DNA from: Nostoc paludosum FACHB-159
GTDB lineage: Bacteria; Cyanobacteriota; Cyanobacteriia; Cyanobacteriales; Nostocaceae
Assembly: GCF_014698835.1 (NCBI RefSeq)
Contig: NZ_JACJTU010000025.1
Location: 62,001 to 126,000 of the forward strand
Reading direction: 5' to 3'
Length of the DNA: 64,000 nucleotides
The notes under the pieces are model-generated. The model ran no database searches and was not told where the DNA came from. It saw only the letters and a list, made by a program, of their open reading frames with translations. This document shows, one piece after another, positions 8,280 to 16,640 of this stretch. Each line of letters begins with the position of its first letter. Within the stretch, counting starts at the first letter, position 1. Position numbers and translations under genes: made by a program.

Positions 8280-9665
8280 GTGAATTTTACACAAGCTTTG
8301 GCGGTGAGTGGTTTTCCTAATTTAATTTGGACGGAGGCAGGGCTGCGATTGTTGTCAGTTTTACTGCTGATTGCCATAAATGCCTTTTTTGTAACGGCAG
8401 AATTTTCGATGGTGAGCGTGCGGCGATCGCGTATTCACCAGCTAGTTAAGGCTGGGGATGTTCCAGCCAGAGCTGTGGAGATGCTACAACGCAGTATTGA
8501 CCGACTGCTATCTACCACCCAGTTAGGTATCACTCTCTCTAGTTTGGCTCTGGGATGGATTGGAGAAAGTACGATTGTCGTTCTGGTGAAAGCGTGGTTA
8601 AAATCCTGGCCTCTACCCAGTGAAATGACTACCTTCTTTGCCCATTCCTTATCGATTCCCATCGCCTTTTTCTTAATTGCTTATTTGCAAATTGTTTTAG
8701 GCGAATTATGTCCTAAATCATTAGCTATGCTCTATTCAGAACAGCTAGCTAGATTTTTAGGGCCTTCGGTAAAAGCGATCGTTCGTTTTTTTGGCCCCTT
8801 TATTTGGATTCTCAACCAATCAACTCGTTGGTTGTTAAGAATTTTTGGCATTGAATACACTGGTCAAGGTTGGAGACCGCCTGTAACTCCCGAAGAATTG
8901 CAAGTGATTATCTCTACAGAATGGGGGTCTACCGGTTTACAGCGTGCGGAGCGAGAACTCCTCAATAATGTTTTTGAGTTTGGGGATGTGATGGCTCAAG
9001 CTGTGATGATTCCCCGCACCAGTATTGTAGCGTTGCCAAAAGATGCTACTTTCCAAGCATTACTCAAGGAAATGGCTGCTACTGGTTACTCCCGCTATCC
9101 CTTGATTGGTGAATCTTTGGATGATGTTCGCGGCATTGTTTATTTTAAAGATTTGGCACAACCTTTAGCTGTAGGCAAACTAACTTTAGAGACACAAATT
9201 CAACCTTGGATGCGTCCTGCTCGGTTTGTTCCAGAACACACGCCCTTGAGTGAACTTTTGCCGATGATGCAGCAAGAAAAACCAGCTATGGTGATGGTGG
9301 TCAATGAATTTGGCGGTACTGTGGGATTAGTGACCATCAAAGATGTCATTGCCGAAATAATTGGCGACGCCAGCGAACCTGAAAACAACGACGATTTGCT
9401 AATCCAGATGTTAGACGAGGATAAATTTCTGGTACAGGCACAAATCAACCTCGAAGACCTGAATGAGGTCTTGCATCTCGATTTACCCTTGACAAGAGAA
9501 TATCAGACACTGGGAGGCTTTTTGCTGTATCAGTTACAGAAAATTCCTGCCAAAGGCGAAACCTTCCATTATCAAAATCTTGAATTCACTGTGGTGTCAG
9601 TCATTGGCCCGCGCCTGCATCAAATTGAACTGCGACGGTTAGAAGAGTTAGAAGTTGAGAGTTAG
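8280..9665 (+). CDS. CNNM/CorC-type membrane protein (DUF21-CBS-CorC_HlyC)
   Basis: These 'hemolysin-family' proteins are implicated in Mg2+/Co2+ homeostasis and are not proven toxins. The 461 residues hold an N-terminal DUF21 domain with four hydrophobic segments (about 15-200; note NAFFVTAEFSMVSVRRSR and TTQLGITLSSLALGW), then a CBS pair (about 235-355, VMIPRTSIVALP and FGGTVGLVTIKDVIAEIIGD), then a CorC_HlyC domain (about 370-455). The start is GTG at 8280, within AGGGCGTG after the repeat block. The length is normal. Confidence 0.9.
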   Translation: MNFTQALAVSGFPNLIWTEAGLRLLSVLLLIAINAFFVTAEFSMVSVRRSRIHQLVKAGDVPARAVEMLQRSIDRLLSTTQLGITLSSLALGWIGESTIVVLVKAWLKSWPLPSEMTTFFAHSLSIPIAFFLIAYLQIVLGELCPKSLAMLYSEQLARFLGPSVKAIVRFFGPFIWILNQSTRWLLRIFGIEYTGQGWRPPVTPEELQVIISTEWGSTGLQRAERELLNNVFEFGDVMAQAVMIPRTSIVALPKDATFQALLKEMAATGYSRYPLIGESLDDVRGIVYFKDLAQPLAVGKLTLETQIQPWMRPARFVPEHTPLSELLPMMQQEKPAMVMVVNEFGGTVGLVTIKDVIAEIIGDASEPENNDDLLIQMLDEDKFLVQAQINLEDLNEVLHLDLPLTREYQTLGGFLLYQLQKIPAKGETFHYQNLEFTVVSVIGPRLHQIELRRLEELEVES

Positions 9666-9711
9666 GAGTTTTTTATTCATAATTCATAACTCCTCACTCC
9701 TCACTCCTGAC

Positions 9712-10389
9712 TTAAAAACTATAAGCCACTGGATCGACGAGTCCCAATTCAGCAAACGCCGCTAGCCGCAAACGACAAGAATCACAGACACCGCAGGCCA
9801 CATCACCACCGGCATAGCAAGACCAAGTTAGCTCCCAAGGAACTCCCAATTGGTTGCCAAGTTGAATGATTTCGGTTTTTTTCAGGGTAATCAGGGGCGC
9901 AACAATGTTAATTGGTTCTCCTTCGCGCCCTTGTTTAGTTCCCAGGCGAAAAACTTCCTGCATGGCTTGGATATAATCGGGGCGACAATCAGGATATCCT
10001 GAATAATCTAAGGCGTTGACACCAATATAGACACGTTCAGCTGCGATCGCTTCGGCATAACTCAAAGCAAAGCTTAAAAAGATCGTGTTACGAGCCGGAA
10101 CATACGTAACAGGAATATCTTGAGCCATTTCATCCAGGGAACGCTCCTGGGGTAAATCAATAGCGTTATCGGTAAGCGCCGAACCACCCCATTGTCGTAA
10201 GTCAAAATTAACCACCTGATGTTTTATTACCCCAGCTTTTTGACCCACAAGTAGGGCTGACTGTAACTCTCGTCGGTGTCGCTGCTGGTAATCAAAAGAA
10301 ATGGCATAACATTCACAGCCATCCATTTTAGCTTTGTACAAAATTGTGGAAGAGTCCAATCCCCCAGATAATAAAATTACAGCTTTCAT
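9712..10389 (-). CDS. queC: 7-cyano-7-deazaguanine synthase
   Basis: QueC converts 7-carboxy-7-deazaguanine to preQ0 with ATP and ammonia, on the route to queuosine in tRNA. The 225-residue protein has the PP-loop SGGLDSST at 8-15, the RNTIFLSFALSYAEA stretch near 99-113 and a C-terminal zinc site made of CYAGGDVACGVCDSCRLR (about 191-208, four Cys). The length and motif order are normal. The ATG at 10389 immediately precedes the PP-loop strand. No preQ1 riboswitch fold was obvious upstream. Confidence 0.95.
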   Translation of the reverse strand: MKAVILLSGGLDSSTILYKAKMDGCECYAISFDYQQRHRRELQSALLVGQKAGVIKHQVVNFDLRQWGGSALTDNAIDLPQERSLDEMAQDIPVTYVPARNTIFLSFALSYAEAIAAERVYIGVNALDYSGYPDCRPDYIQAMQEVFRLGTKQGREGEPINIVAPLITLKKTEIIQLGNQLGVPWELTWSCYAGGDVACGVCDSCRLRLAAFAELGLVDPVAYSF

Positions 10390-11132
10390 CTCGGTTGCAA
10401 ATTTTGGATTTCAAATCACTAAATCACGCTTCAACAACATACCAACAAGCAATGGCAAAAATACTCCTGAATTTCTGTGAGTGATTGTAAACACCTTTGC
10501 ACCCTAGATACTCAAAAGAAACAATCCATACCAGTTTCTCTCAAAAAGTGGTGTCATATCTTATCTTTGAGAGACTCTTGCTAGTTTGCTTCAGCCTAAA
10601 ACTACGGCAAGCTACTTCTCTACGAGACGCTACGCGAACGTGTCTACGACACATGCTGCAAATAATCATCCAAAAACCGTTTCAGGTAATCGCTAGCGGT
10701 AATTCTCCCATACCATTTTTTGGAAAAAAAACATAGTATTACTGGTTTATTATTTTGTAATTTTAATACTGTCAATTGGATTGAAATTAATTGCCCAACT
10801 CTAACCTTAAGGAGAATCCAAGCACAAAAAAACGACCCTTAGAATTTTAGAGAATTTATACTTAAGTCTTACCTGATATTCTAAAGTTAATAAAAAGACA
10901 CATATTTTTTTGTAGAAAATGCAAAATGCCAACCAAGCCCGAACTATCTATACAAAAGATGGCTGGATTGCGGGAACCGATCGCAAACTTTGAAATTCTT
11001 CATAAACATAGGGTCTATGTTACCATCTGGATGGTTTTAGACGGATCGTAACTGGCTTTCTTTGTATAAACGCCAACGGCCGTAGCGTCTCTTAATTTGG
11101 TGGTTGAGGAGAGAATAATAGTGCAAAATAGC
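10390..11132. other. Intergenic stretch, mostly featureless
   Basis: About 740 bp. It contains two short dispersed repeats (near 10605-10650, ACGAGACGCTACGCGAACG type; near 11070-11095, AACGGCCGTAGCGTCTC type) and a 24-codon frame ATG at 10919 to TGA at 10993 without a convincing ribosome-binding site. No conserved gene, RNA or mobile element was recognised. Confidence 0.6.
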
Positions 11133-12203
11133 ATGTCACTGGCAGAACCGAATCCATATACACAGCGCAACCAGCCACGACCAATCCGCATAGGCGTGAT
11201 TGGGGTGGGTAACATGGGACAGCACCACGCTCGCGTCTTGAGTTCAATGAAAGACGTTGAGCTAGTAGGTGTAGCAGATATTAACGTCGAACGAGGGCTA
11301 GAAACTGCCAGCAAGTACAAAGTGCGTTTTTTTGAAGACTACTGTGACTTGCTACCCCTGGTGGAAGCAGTTTGTATTGCTGTTCCCACCCGCCTGCATT
11401 ATGCCGTGGGTATTAGCTGTCTCTTGGCGGGAATTCATGTCTTGATTGAAAAACCGATCGCAGCCAGTATTTCTGAGGCAGAATCCCTAGTAAATGCCGC
11501 AGCTGAGTCTCAATGTATCCTCCAAGTAGGTCACATTGAGCGCTTTAATCCAGCATTTAGGGAACTTAGCCAAGTCCTGAAAACGGAAGAATTACTGGCA
11601 TTGGAAGCACACCGCATGAGTCCTTACTCAGACCGAGCAAACGATGTTTCGGTTGTCCTAGATTTAATGATCCATGACATTGACTTACTTCTAGAATTAG
11701 CAGCTTCCCCAGTGACCAAATTGACCGCTAGCGGTACTCGTGCCCTAGACTCCGGTTATTTAGATTATGTAACTGCCACCTTGGGCTTTGCTAACGGTAT
11801 AGTCGCCACCCTGACTGCCAGTAAAGTCACTCACCGCAAAATTCGCCGGATTGTTGCTCACTGCAAAAACTCATTCACTGAGGCAGATTTTCTCAAGAAT
11901 GAAATTTTGATTCATCGACAAACAAATCCTAACTCTCTTGCCGACCATCGACAAGTACTTTACAGGCAGGATGGCGTCATTGAAAAAGTCTACACCAGCA
12001 ATATTCAACCGCTAAGTGCAGAATTAGAACATTTTGTCAACTGTGTACATGGTGGCAATCAACCCTCAGTAGGTGGGGAACAAGCTCTCAAAGCTCTAAG
12101 ATTAGCCAGTTTAATTGAACAGATGGCACTAGAAGAAAGGGTTTGGAATCCCTTAGACTGGCAATCGGAACCAAGAGTACAATCATTGACCCCGACAGTC
12201 TAG
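11133..12203 (+). CDS. Gfo/Idh/MocA-family NAD(P)-dependent oxidoreductase
   Basis: The Rossmann domain opens with RIGVIGVGNMGQHHARVL near residue 17-34. The family signature CIAVPTRLHYAVGISCLLAGIHVLIEKPIA lies near 88-117, with the EKP catalytic lysine, and HIERFNPAF near 143. The C-terminal alpha/beta half follows. Such enzymes oxidise or reduce sugars or related carbonyl substrates; the substrate cannot be read from the sequence. ATG 11133 is preferred; an in-frame GTG at 11121 and one at 11097 are alternatives. The 356-residue length is usual. Confidence 0.88.
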   Translation: MSLAEPNPYTQRNQPRPIRIGVIGVGNMGQHHARVLSSMKDVELVGVADINVERGLETASKYKVRFFEDYCDLLPLVEAVCIAVPTRLHYAVGISCLLAGIHVLIEKPIAASISEAESLVNAAAESQCILQVGHIERFNPAFRELSQVLKTEELLALEAHRMSPYSDRANDVSVVLDLMIHDIDLLLELAASPVTKLTASGTRALDSGYLDYVTATLGFANGIVATLTASKVTHRKIRRIVAHCKNSFTEADFLKNEILIHRQTNPNSLADHRQVLYRQDGVIEKVYTSNIQPLSAELEHFVNCVHGGNQPSVGGEQALKALRLASLIEQMALEERVWNPLDWQSEPRVQSLTPTV

Positions 12204-12769
12204 AACAAAAGAGGCAGAGGGGCAGAGGAGAGCCAGTGCGTTGGGGAGACACTGCGTTGCGCGGGTTCCCCGCGTTGAAGCAAGTGTCGTCAATGCCGGC
12301 TTGTTCGCTGAAAGCCTTCCCGCAGGGTAGCAACTGGCGTGCAGAGGAGCAGAGGGGCACAAGGGTAGGATAATAACTGTTAGCTTCTCACTCAGCACTC
12401 ATAACTCTTAACTCCTCACTCCTCAGGCAGTATCGGCTAAACGCCCCGCTTGCGATCGCGCTACTCAGCACTCTCAATGCCTAATATCCAATGATCCAGA
12501 ACCTTAGAGTGTTTTTTGCAATTTGCCTCAAATCTTTAGATCCTCCCTAGTCATTAAAAAAAAGCAGGCTAAGGGGGATCTAATTATTTAGAAAACACTT
12601 CTTTTGGAAAATAGGGAGTGGGGACATGAGAGGACAAAAAGACAAGGGGACAAAGTAAATAAATCCTAGCTCTCCAGTCATCACTCAACAGTCAACACTC
12701 CCTGTTTGTTCAATGCCCAAGCCCTATCCAAATAAAAAACTAGTACAGTAATTTTTAGGAATTAACTCA
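12204..12769. repeat. Repeat-rich intergenic region
   Basis: It holds AGAGGGGCAGAGGAG-type repeats on both sides of a dispersed repeat (12205-12370), then short stretches of the form TAACTCTTAACTCCTCACTCC (12390-12425), an A-run near 12553 beside AGGCTAAGGGGGATC, and GGGGACA/GACAAGG units near 12620-12650. ORFs here have no gene-like composition. A promoter for the following DedA gene presumably lies at its right end. Confidence 0.65.
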
Positions 12770-13393
12770 ATGCTTGAATGGATAACTAACACTATCAACT
12801 CTTTGGGATATTGGGGAATTGCCCTACTGATGTTCTTAGAGAACCTCTTTCCCCCCATTCCTTCAGAATTGATTATGCCATTGGCTGGATTTACAGCAAG
12901 TCCATATCAACCAGGAGGGGCAAAACTCAATATCATTGGTGTGTTTTTTGCAGGACTTTTGGGTTCTGTCTTGGGCGCACTTGTTTGGTACTATCCAGGT
13001 AAGTTTTTGGGCGAAAAACGCTTGAAAGCTTGGGCTGACAAATATGGTAAATGGTTGGCTATATCCAGTAAAGATATTACTAAGGCTAAAGGCTGGTTCG
13101 ATCGACAAGGTAGCAAAGCAGTATTGATTGGTCGCCTTGTACCAGGAATCCGCACTTTGATTTCTGTTCCCGCAGGGATCGCTAATATGCACTTGTTACC
13201 ATTTCTGTTTTATAGCACCTTAGGTAGCGCAGCTTGGGTGGGTTTGCTAACATACTCAGGATATATATTAGGTAGTCAGTATGAACTTGTGGATGAATAC
13301 CTTGCTCCTGTGTCCAAAATTGTGCTTGGGGGTTTGGTTTTAGCATTTGTTTTCTGGGTGTTGAAGCGTCAGCAAAGACGCACCAGAAGATAA
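12770..13393 (+). CDS. DedA/SNARE-associated family membrane protein
   Basis: DedA proteins act at the inner membrane, with recent work pointing to lipid-carrier or phospholipid flipping; the exact role here is unknown. The 207 residues contain the family opening FLENLFPPIPSELIMPLAG (about 22-40), then AKGWFDRQGSKAVLIGRLVPGIRTLISVPAG (about 105-135) with the conserved Gly-Arg and Pro-Gly-x-Arg, and four or five hydrophobic segments. A short basic tail (KRQQRRTRR) ends on the cytoplasmic side. The length is typical. Confidence 0.92.
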   Translation: MLEWITNTINSLGYWGIALLMFLENLFPPIPSELIMPLAGFTASPYQPGGAKLNIIGVFFAGLLGSVLGALVWYYPGKFLGEKRLKAWADKYGKWLAISSKDITKAKGWFDRQGSKAVLIGRLVPGIRTLISVPAGIANMHLLPFLFYSTLGSAAWVGLLTYSGYILGSQYELVDEYLAPVSKIVLGGLVLAFVFWVLKRQQRRTRR

Positions 13394-13610
13394 ACAGGGG
13401 CGCTTTTGGTTTGAAAGCAGTGAAAGCAGGGGTTACATCTGGCCAAAATTCGCCTACACTATGCCAAATAATACTAGATGTGCAATTGCCAGAATTAATT
13501 TTTGGCGTATTTCTAGCTACACTTGACGCAACCTAGAATTTCTGGTTGCCCGCATTTTTGTAAGATGAGCATGACAACTTTTTACATTTAAGTTAGAACT
13601 AGGAGCTTTC

Positions 13611-14762
13611 ATGACAGACCAACCTTCCGCCGCCACCCCCATTAATGCCGCTGCTATACCCATGAATAGAGTATCAGCATCGACTCCCATAAATGCTGTT
13701 AATACTCCCAAGCCAGGCAGCACAAGTTCAGGTAAAACCATTCTCAGTGTTGATTTAGGCAGAACTTCCACTAAGACTTGTGTCAGCCGCGAACCTGGTA
13801 GTGTTGTGTTCGTACCTGCCAACGTCAAGCAGATGTCTATAGAACAAGTACGCGGTGGTGTTTTTGAAGCCCGCGCTACTGACCCTTTAATGGATTTGTG
13901 GCTGGAATATCAAGGTAATGGATATGCTGTAGGTCAACTGGCAGCAGATTTTGGAGCAAATTTAGGAGTAGGACAATCTAAGGTAGAGGCTGCACTGGTT
14001 AAGGTATTAGCATGTGCTGGCTACTTCAAACTCAAAGACGAGATCTCAGTTGTGCTAGGTCTACCTTTTCTTTCTTTAGAGCAATTTGAAAAGGAAAAAG
14101 CACAGTTAATCAGCCAAGTAGGTGGCCCTCATGTGTTAAATTTCCGAGGTGAATCTGTTTCACTGAACGTCAATAAGGTTTGGGTCATGCCAGAAGGCTA
14201 CGGTAGCTTGCTGTGGTGTGAAGCTCAACCGAAGAAAAGCCCCGGTAGCCCCGATTTTACAAAAATCTCGGTGGCGATCGTTGATATCGGACATCAAACT
14301 GTCGATCTTTTGATGGTAGATAACTTCCGCTTTGCCAGAGGTGCTTCTAAGAGTGAAGACTTCGGTATGAATAAGTTTTATGAACTGGTAGCTGCTGAAA
14401 TTGAGGGAGCAGATAGTCAATCTCTGGCGCTCATTTCCGCTGTTAACAAACCCAAAGGCGAACGCTTTTACCGTCCCAAAGGCGCTAGCAAGCCTGCCAA
14501 CCTAGACGATTTTCTGCCGAATCTCATAGAAATGTTTTCGCGGGAAATTTGCAGCCGTGTGCTAGCCTGGTTGCCAGAACGTGTTACCGATGTGATTCTT
14601 ACTGGCGGAGGCGGTGAGTTTTTCTGGGAAGATGTTCAACGTTTGCTCAAGGAAGCAAAGATTAATGCTCATTTATCTGCACCTTCCCGGCAGGCGAATG
14701 CTTTGGGGCAGTATATTTATGGAGAGGCGCAATTGTCCGCCGTTCGCGCTGCTAGGGCTTAA
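13611..14762 (+). CDS. parM: ParM/StbA-type actin-like ATPase
   Basis: ParM-family proteins form actin-like filaments that push plasmid copies apart. The 383-residue protein begins with a low-complexity Ala/Pro/Asn leader of about 40 residues (three PINA-type repeats). Actin-fold motifs follow: phosphate-1 loop TILSVDLGRTSTKTC (about 43-57), phosphate-2 AIVDIGHQTVDLLMV (about 222-236) and adenosine loop DVILTGGGGEFFW (about 325-337). The next gene, five bases downstream, looks like the matching DNA-binding adaptor, so the two form an operon. The surroundings are chromosomal, so the role may be segregation of an integrated element or an adopted cytoskeletal function. Confidence 0.82.
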   Translation: MTDQPSAATPINAAAIPMNRVSASTPINAVNTPKPGSTSSGKTILSVDLGRTSTKTCVSREPGSVVFVPANVKQMSIEQVRGGVFEARATDPLMDLWLEYQGNGYAVGQLAADFGANLGVGQSKVEAALVKVLACAGYFKLKDEISVVLGLPFLSLEQFEKEKAQLISQVGGPHVLNFRGESVSLNVNKVWVMPEGYGSLLWCEAQPKKSPGSPDFTKISVAIVDIGHQTVDLLMVDNFRFARGASKSEDFGMNKFYELVAAEIEGADSQSLALISAVNKPKGERFYRPKGASKPANLDDFLPNLIEMFSREICSRVLAWLPERVTDVILTGGGGEFFWEDVQRLLKEAKINAHLSAPSRQANALGQYIYGEAQLSAVRAARA

Positions 14763-14767
14763 AACTA

Positions 14768-15262
14768 ATGTTCCAATGGTCAAAAAAGGTAGTTAAATCC
14801 GTCACGTTCAACCCAGGGCTTGCTGATGAAAGCTTGCTGGCACAAGTAGAAAGTTATTTGGAGAAACAACCCGAAAAAACTTTCAGTGACCTATGCAAAG
14901 AAGCCCTGTGGCAATCCTTATGTGTACCGGAATCTGTACGACCTGCTCCAAAAACAGCAGCCACAACACCGATGGAACAACAACCGATTGAACAACAAAT
15001 CGGTGAGCTGCAACGTCAAGTAGCTGGCCTTGAGGAACGTTTTTTTGCCAAGGGATCTAATCGTTTGGAGGCGTTGGAACACCATCTGCTGCAACTTTCT
15101 CAACAAGTTGCACAACTGGCACTCATAGTCAATGAGCGATCGTTTATTCAGTCTCCAAGTCAAGTAGAAGTAGTCAATAATACTTCTTATAGTGTTCCTG
15201 CCCCTCCTCAAGAGGTTGACCCTGTAATCAGTCGCCTTAGTCAGTTTCTCGATGATTTTTAA
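14768..15262 (+). CDS. Probable ParR-like DNA-binding partner of ParM
   Basis: A 164-residue protein begins five bases after the parM stop codon. The N-terminal 60 residues (KSVTFNPGLADESLLAQVESYLEKQ, then FSDLCKEALWQSL) have the strand-helix-helix pattern of a ribbon-helix-helix domain. The middle (about 75-125) is a coiled coil of heptads rich in Gln and Leu. The C-terminal 25 residues are polar and end in DPVISRLSQFLDDF, plausibly the filament-binding tail seen in ParR proteins. The assignment rests on gene order and shape more than on sequence identity. Confidence 0.65.
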   Translation: MFQWSKKVVKSVTFNPGLADESLLAQVESYLEKQPEKTFSDLCKEALWQSLCVPESVRPAPKTAATTPMEQQPIEQQIGELQRQVAGLEERFFAKGSNRLEALEHHLLQLSQQVAQLALIVNERSFIQSPSQVEVVNNTSYSVPAPPQEVDPVISRLSQFLDDF

Positions 15263-15302
15263 GAAAAAATCACGTTTTTGAGCGGTTTTTGCTCCTGTCA
15301 TC

Positions 15303-15332
15303 AATCCTTAATAGTAAATACTATTAAGGATT
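15303..15332. terminator. Hairpin after the parM-parR pair
   Basis: A perfect 13-bp stem, AATCCTTAATAGT with ACTATTAAGGATT, around a 4-base AAAT loop, 40 bp downstream of the parR-like stop. It is A/T-rich with no long T-run, so termination is plausible rather than certain. Confidence 0.5.
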
Positions 15333-15556
15333 ATTGATATTTATTGATATTTTTTAGAAATAGAATTTCTGGTGGAAAGCGCCTTTACAACTACTTAAGT
15401 ATGGTAAAAAGCGATCGCGCATAAAAATTTCATGCTGATTTAGATTATTGCAGCTGGGGCGATGGCAATCCGGCTTGACTTTACCTGCTGCTGATTTATT
15501 GCAAAATTAACAGCACCATTGATAATAATCCAGAGACTTACACAAGCAATTCGATA

Positions 15557-16285
15557 TTACAAATTCAAGAACTGTTTGATTGAACTAGCAAAAACTTCCA
15601 GAGTATTTATATTGTTCGTAAAATCTGAAACTGGCAAACAACTTCCTGAATATAAAACAAGGTTCAGTCTGTAGTCTGTGATTAACTTACCTTCTTTGTT
15701 CTTCCGCTGGCGTTGCTCGAATTGAATGCCCGAAATCTGGTTAATGGCATAATTATTTGCTCTAATGCCTCGTATGCCTCTTTTTATTGATTGAACCTCA
15801 CCAGTAGCCTTGTTAAATATCCAGGTAACTTCATCAGAAAGTATTGCCACCAGACCAAAAATTCCAATAATCGATGAAATAATCCATTTGCCAATGTGTA
15901 CTTCTTCTACTGTTTCGATTAAAGAGGTATCTTGAGAATTTCTCAAAAATTGATTGACTTGCTCAGCAATCCTTTCTTTCTCTAACAGCGTGTTGTTATA
16001 TGTTAAAGGGAAATAATCGTTGTCTGTGTATAAAACAAGTAGTGCTGTTGTTTGTTTTTTTCCTTTGCTATCTACATTAACTCTTCGCCTAACTTCAGCA
16101 CCACGCAACTCATTAAGAGGGATTGAGGCTGTCTCCAACCCCCTCCAACTGATTCTTTGTATCTCACAACCCCCTGACTCTGGAGTTACTCGTTTACAAG
16201 TGAGGGTGTCTAAATCTCTATTTGGTAACTTTGCGATCATCAAAGAGGACAAGGTTAATACCATACTTCCGAGTATCCAGAGCAA
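15557..16285 (-). CDS. Membrane protein of unknown function
   Basis: About 242 residues from a TTG at 16285. An N-terminal hydrophobic segment (MLWILGSMVLTLSSLMI) is followed by a beta-rich stretch (LTCKRVTPESGGCEIQRISW, then NELRGAEVRRRV). A second membrane segment lies near 130-150 (WIISSIIGIFGLVAIL). A PH-like beta region follows (VTWIFNKATGEVQSIKRGI). The pattern suggests a PH-domain-like membrane protein, but I recognise no named family. The open frame continues upstream of the TTG for 18 more codons reading IKIIEKTSLKLTIQKRPV, which look coding, but no ATG, GTG or TTG is found there. The true start may be non-standard or mutated. Confidence 0.65.
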   Translation of the reverse strand: MLWILGSMVLTLSSLMIAKLPNRDLDTLTCKRVTPESGGCEIQRISWRGLETASIPLNELRGAEVRRRVNVDSKGKKQTTALLVLYTDNDYFPLTYNNTLLEKERIAEQVNQFLRNSQDTSLIETVEEVHIGKWIISSIIGIFGLVAILSDEVTWIFNKATGEVQSIKRGIRGIRANNYAINQISGIQFEQRQRKNKEGKLITDYRLNLVLYSGSCLPVSDFTNNINTLEVFASSIKQFLNL

Positions 16286-16640
16286 TACAGGTCGCTTCTG
16301 AATCGTTAGTTTAAGCGAAGTCTTTTCTATAATCTTGATTGCTATAGAAACCGCTTTCTAGGTCTATATTATTTGGTACACCCTAGCCTTCGTTGATCTG
16401 CACTGTTAATGGTAAATTTGCTGAAACCTCGTTCTTATAATCCAATAGAGAGTATGTTATCTACAGAAAAGATGTTGTTTAACGACAAATCGCTGGCTAT
16501 CTATTTACCTCTATTGCACAAATTTGATCGCTTTTATGTCGAAACAGCCGAATACTACTACACGTTAATACTATATTCTTTTTTTACTTTATACACTGTA
16601 TAAATGCTAGAATCCTCAGGTAGACAGTTAGGATACTTAG

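Noticed and set aside
10919..10993. 24-codon ORF (MQNANQARTIYTKDG...) upstream of the oxidoreductase gene as a leader peptide
   Set aside because: No ribosome-binding site and no attenuator structure seen; too short to support by eye.
13394..13610. parC-like centromere repeats upstream of parM
   Set aside because: Only one AGAATTTCTGG-type motif and loose inverse partners; no iterated direct repeats.
16409..16603. 64-residue ORF before the phosphohexomutase gene
   Set aside because: A/T-rich, unusual composition, no ribosome-binding site and no recognisable protein features.
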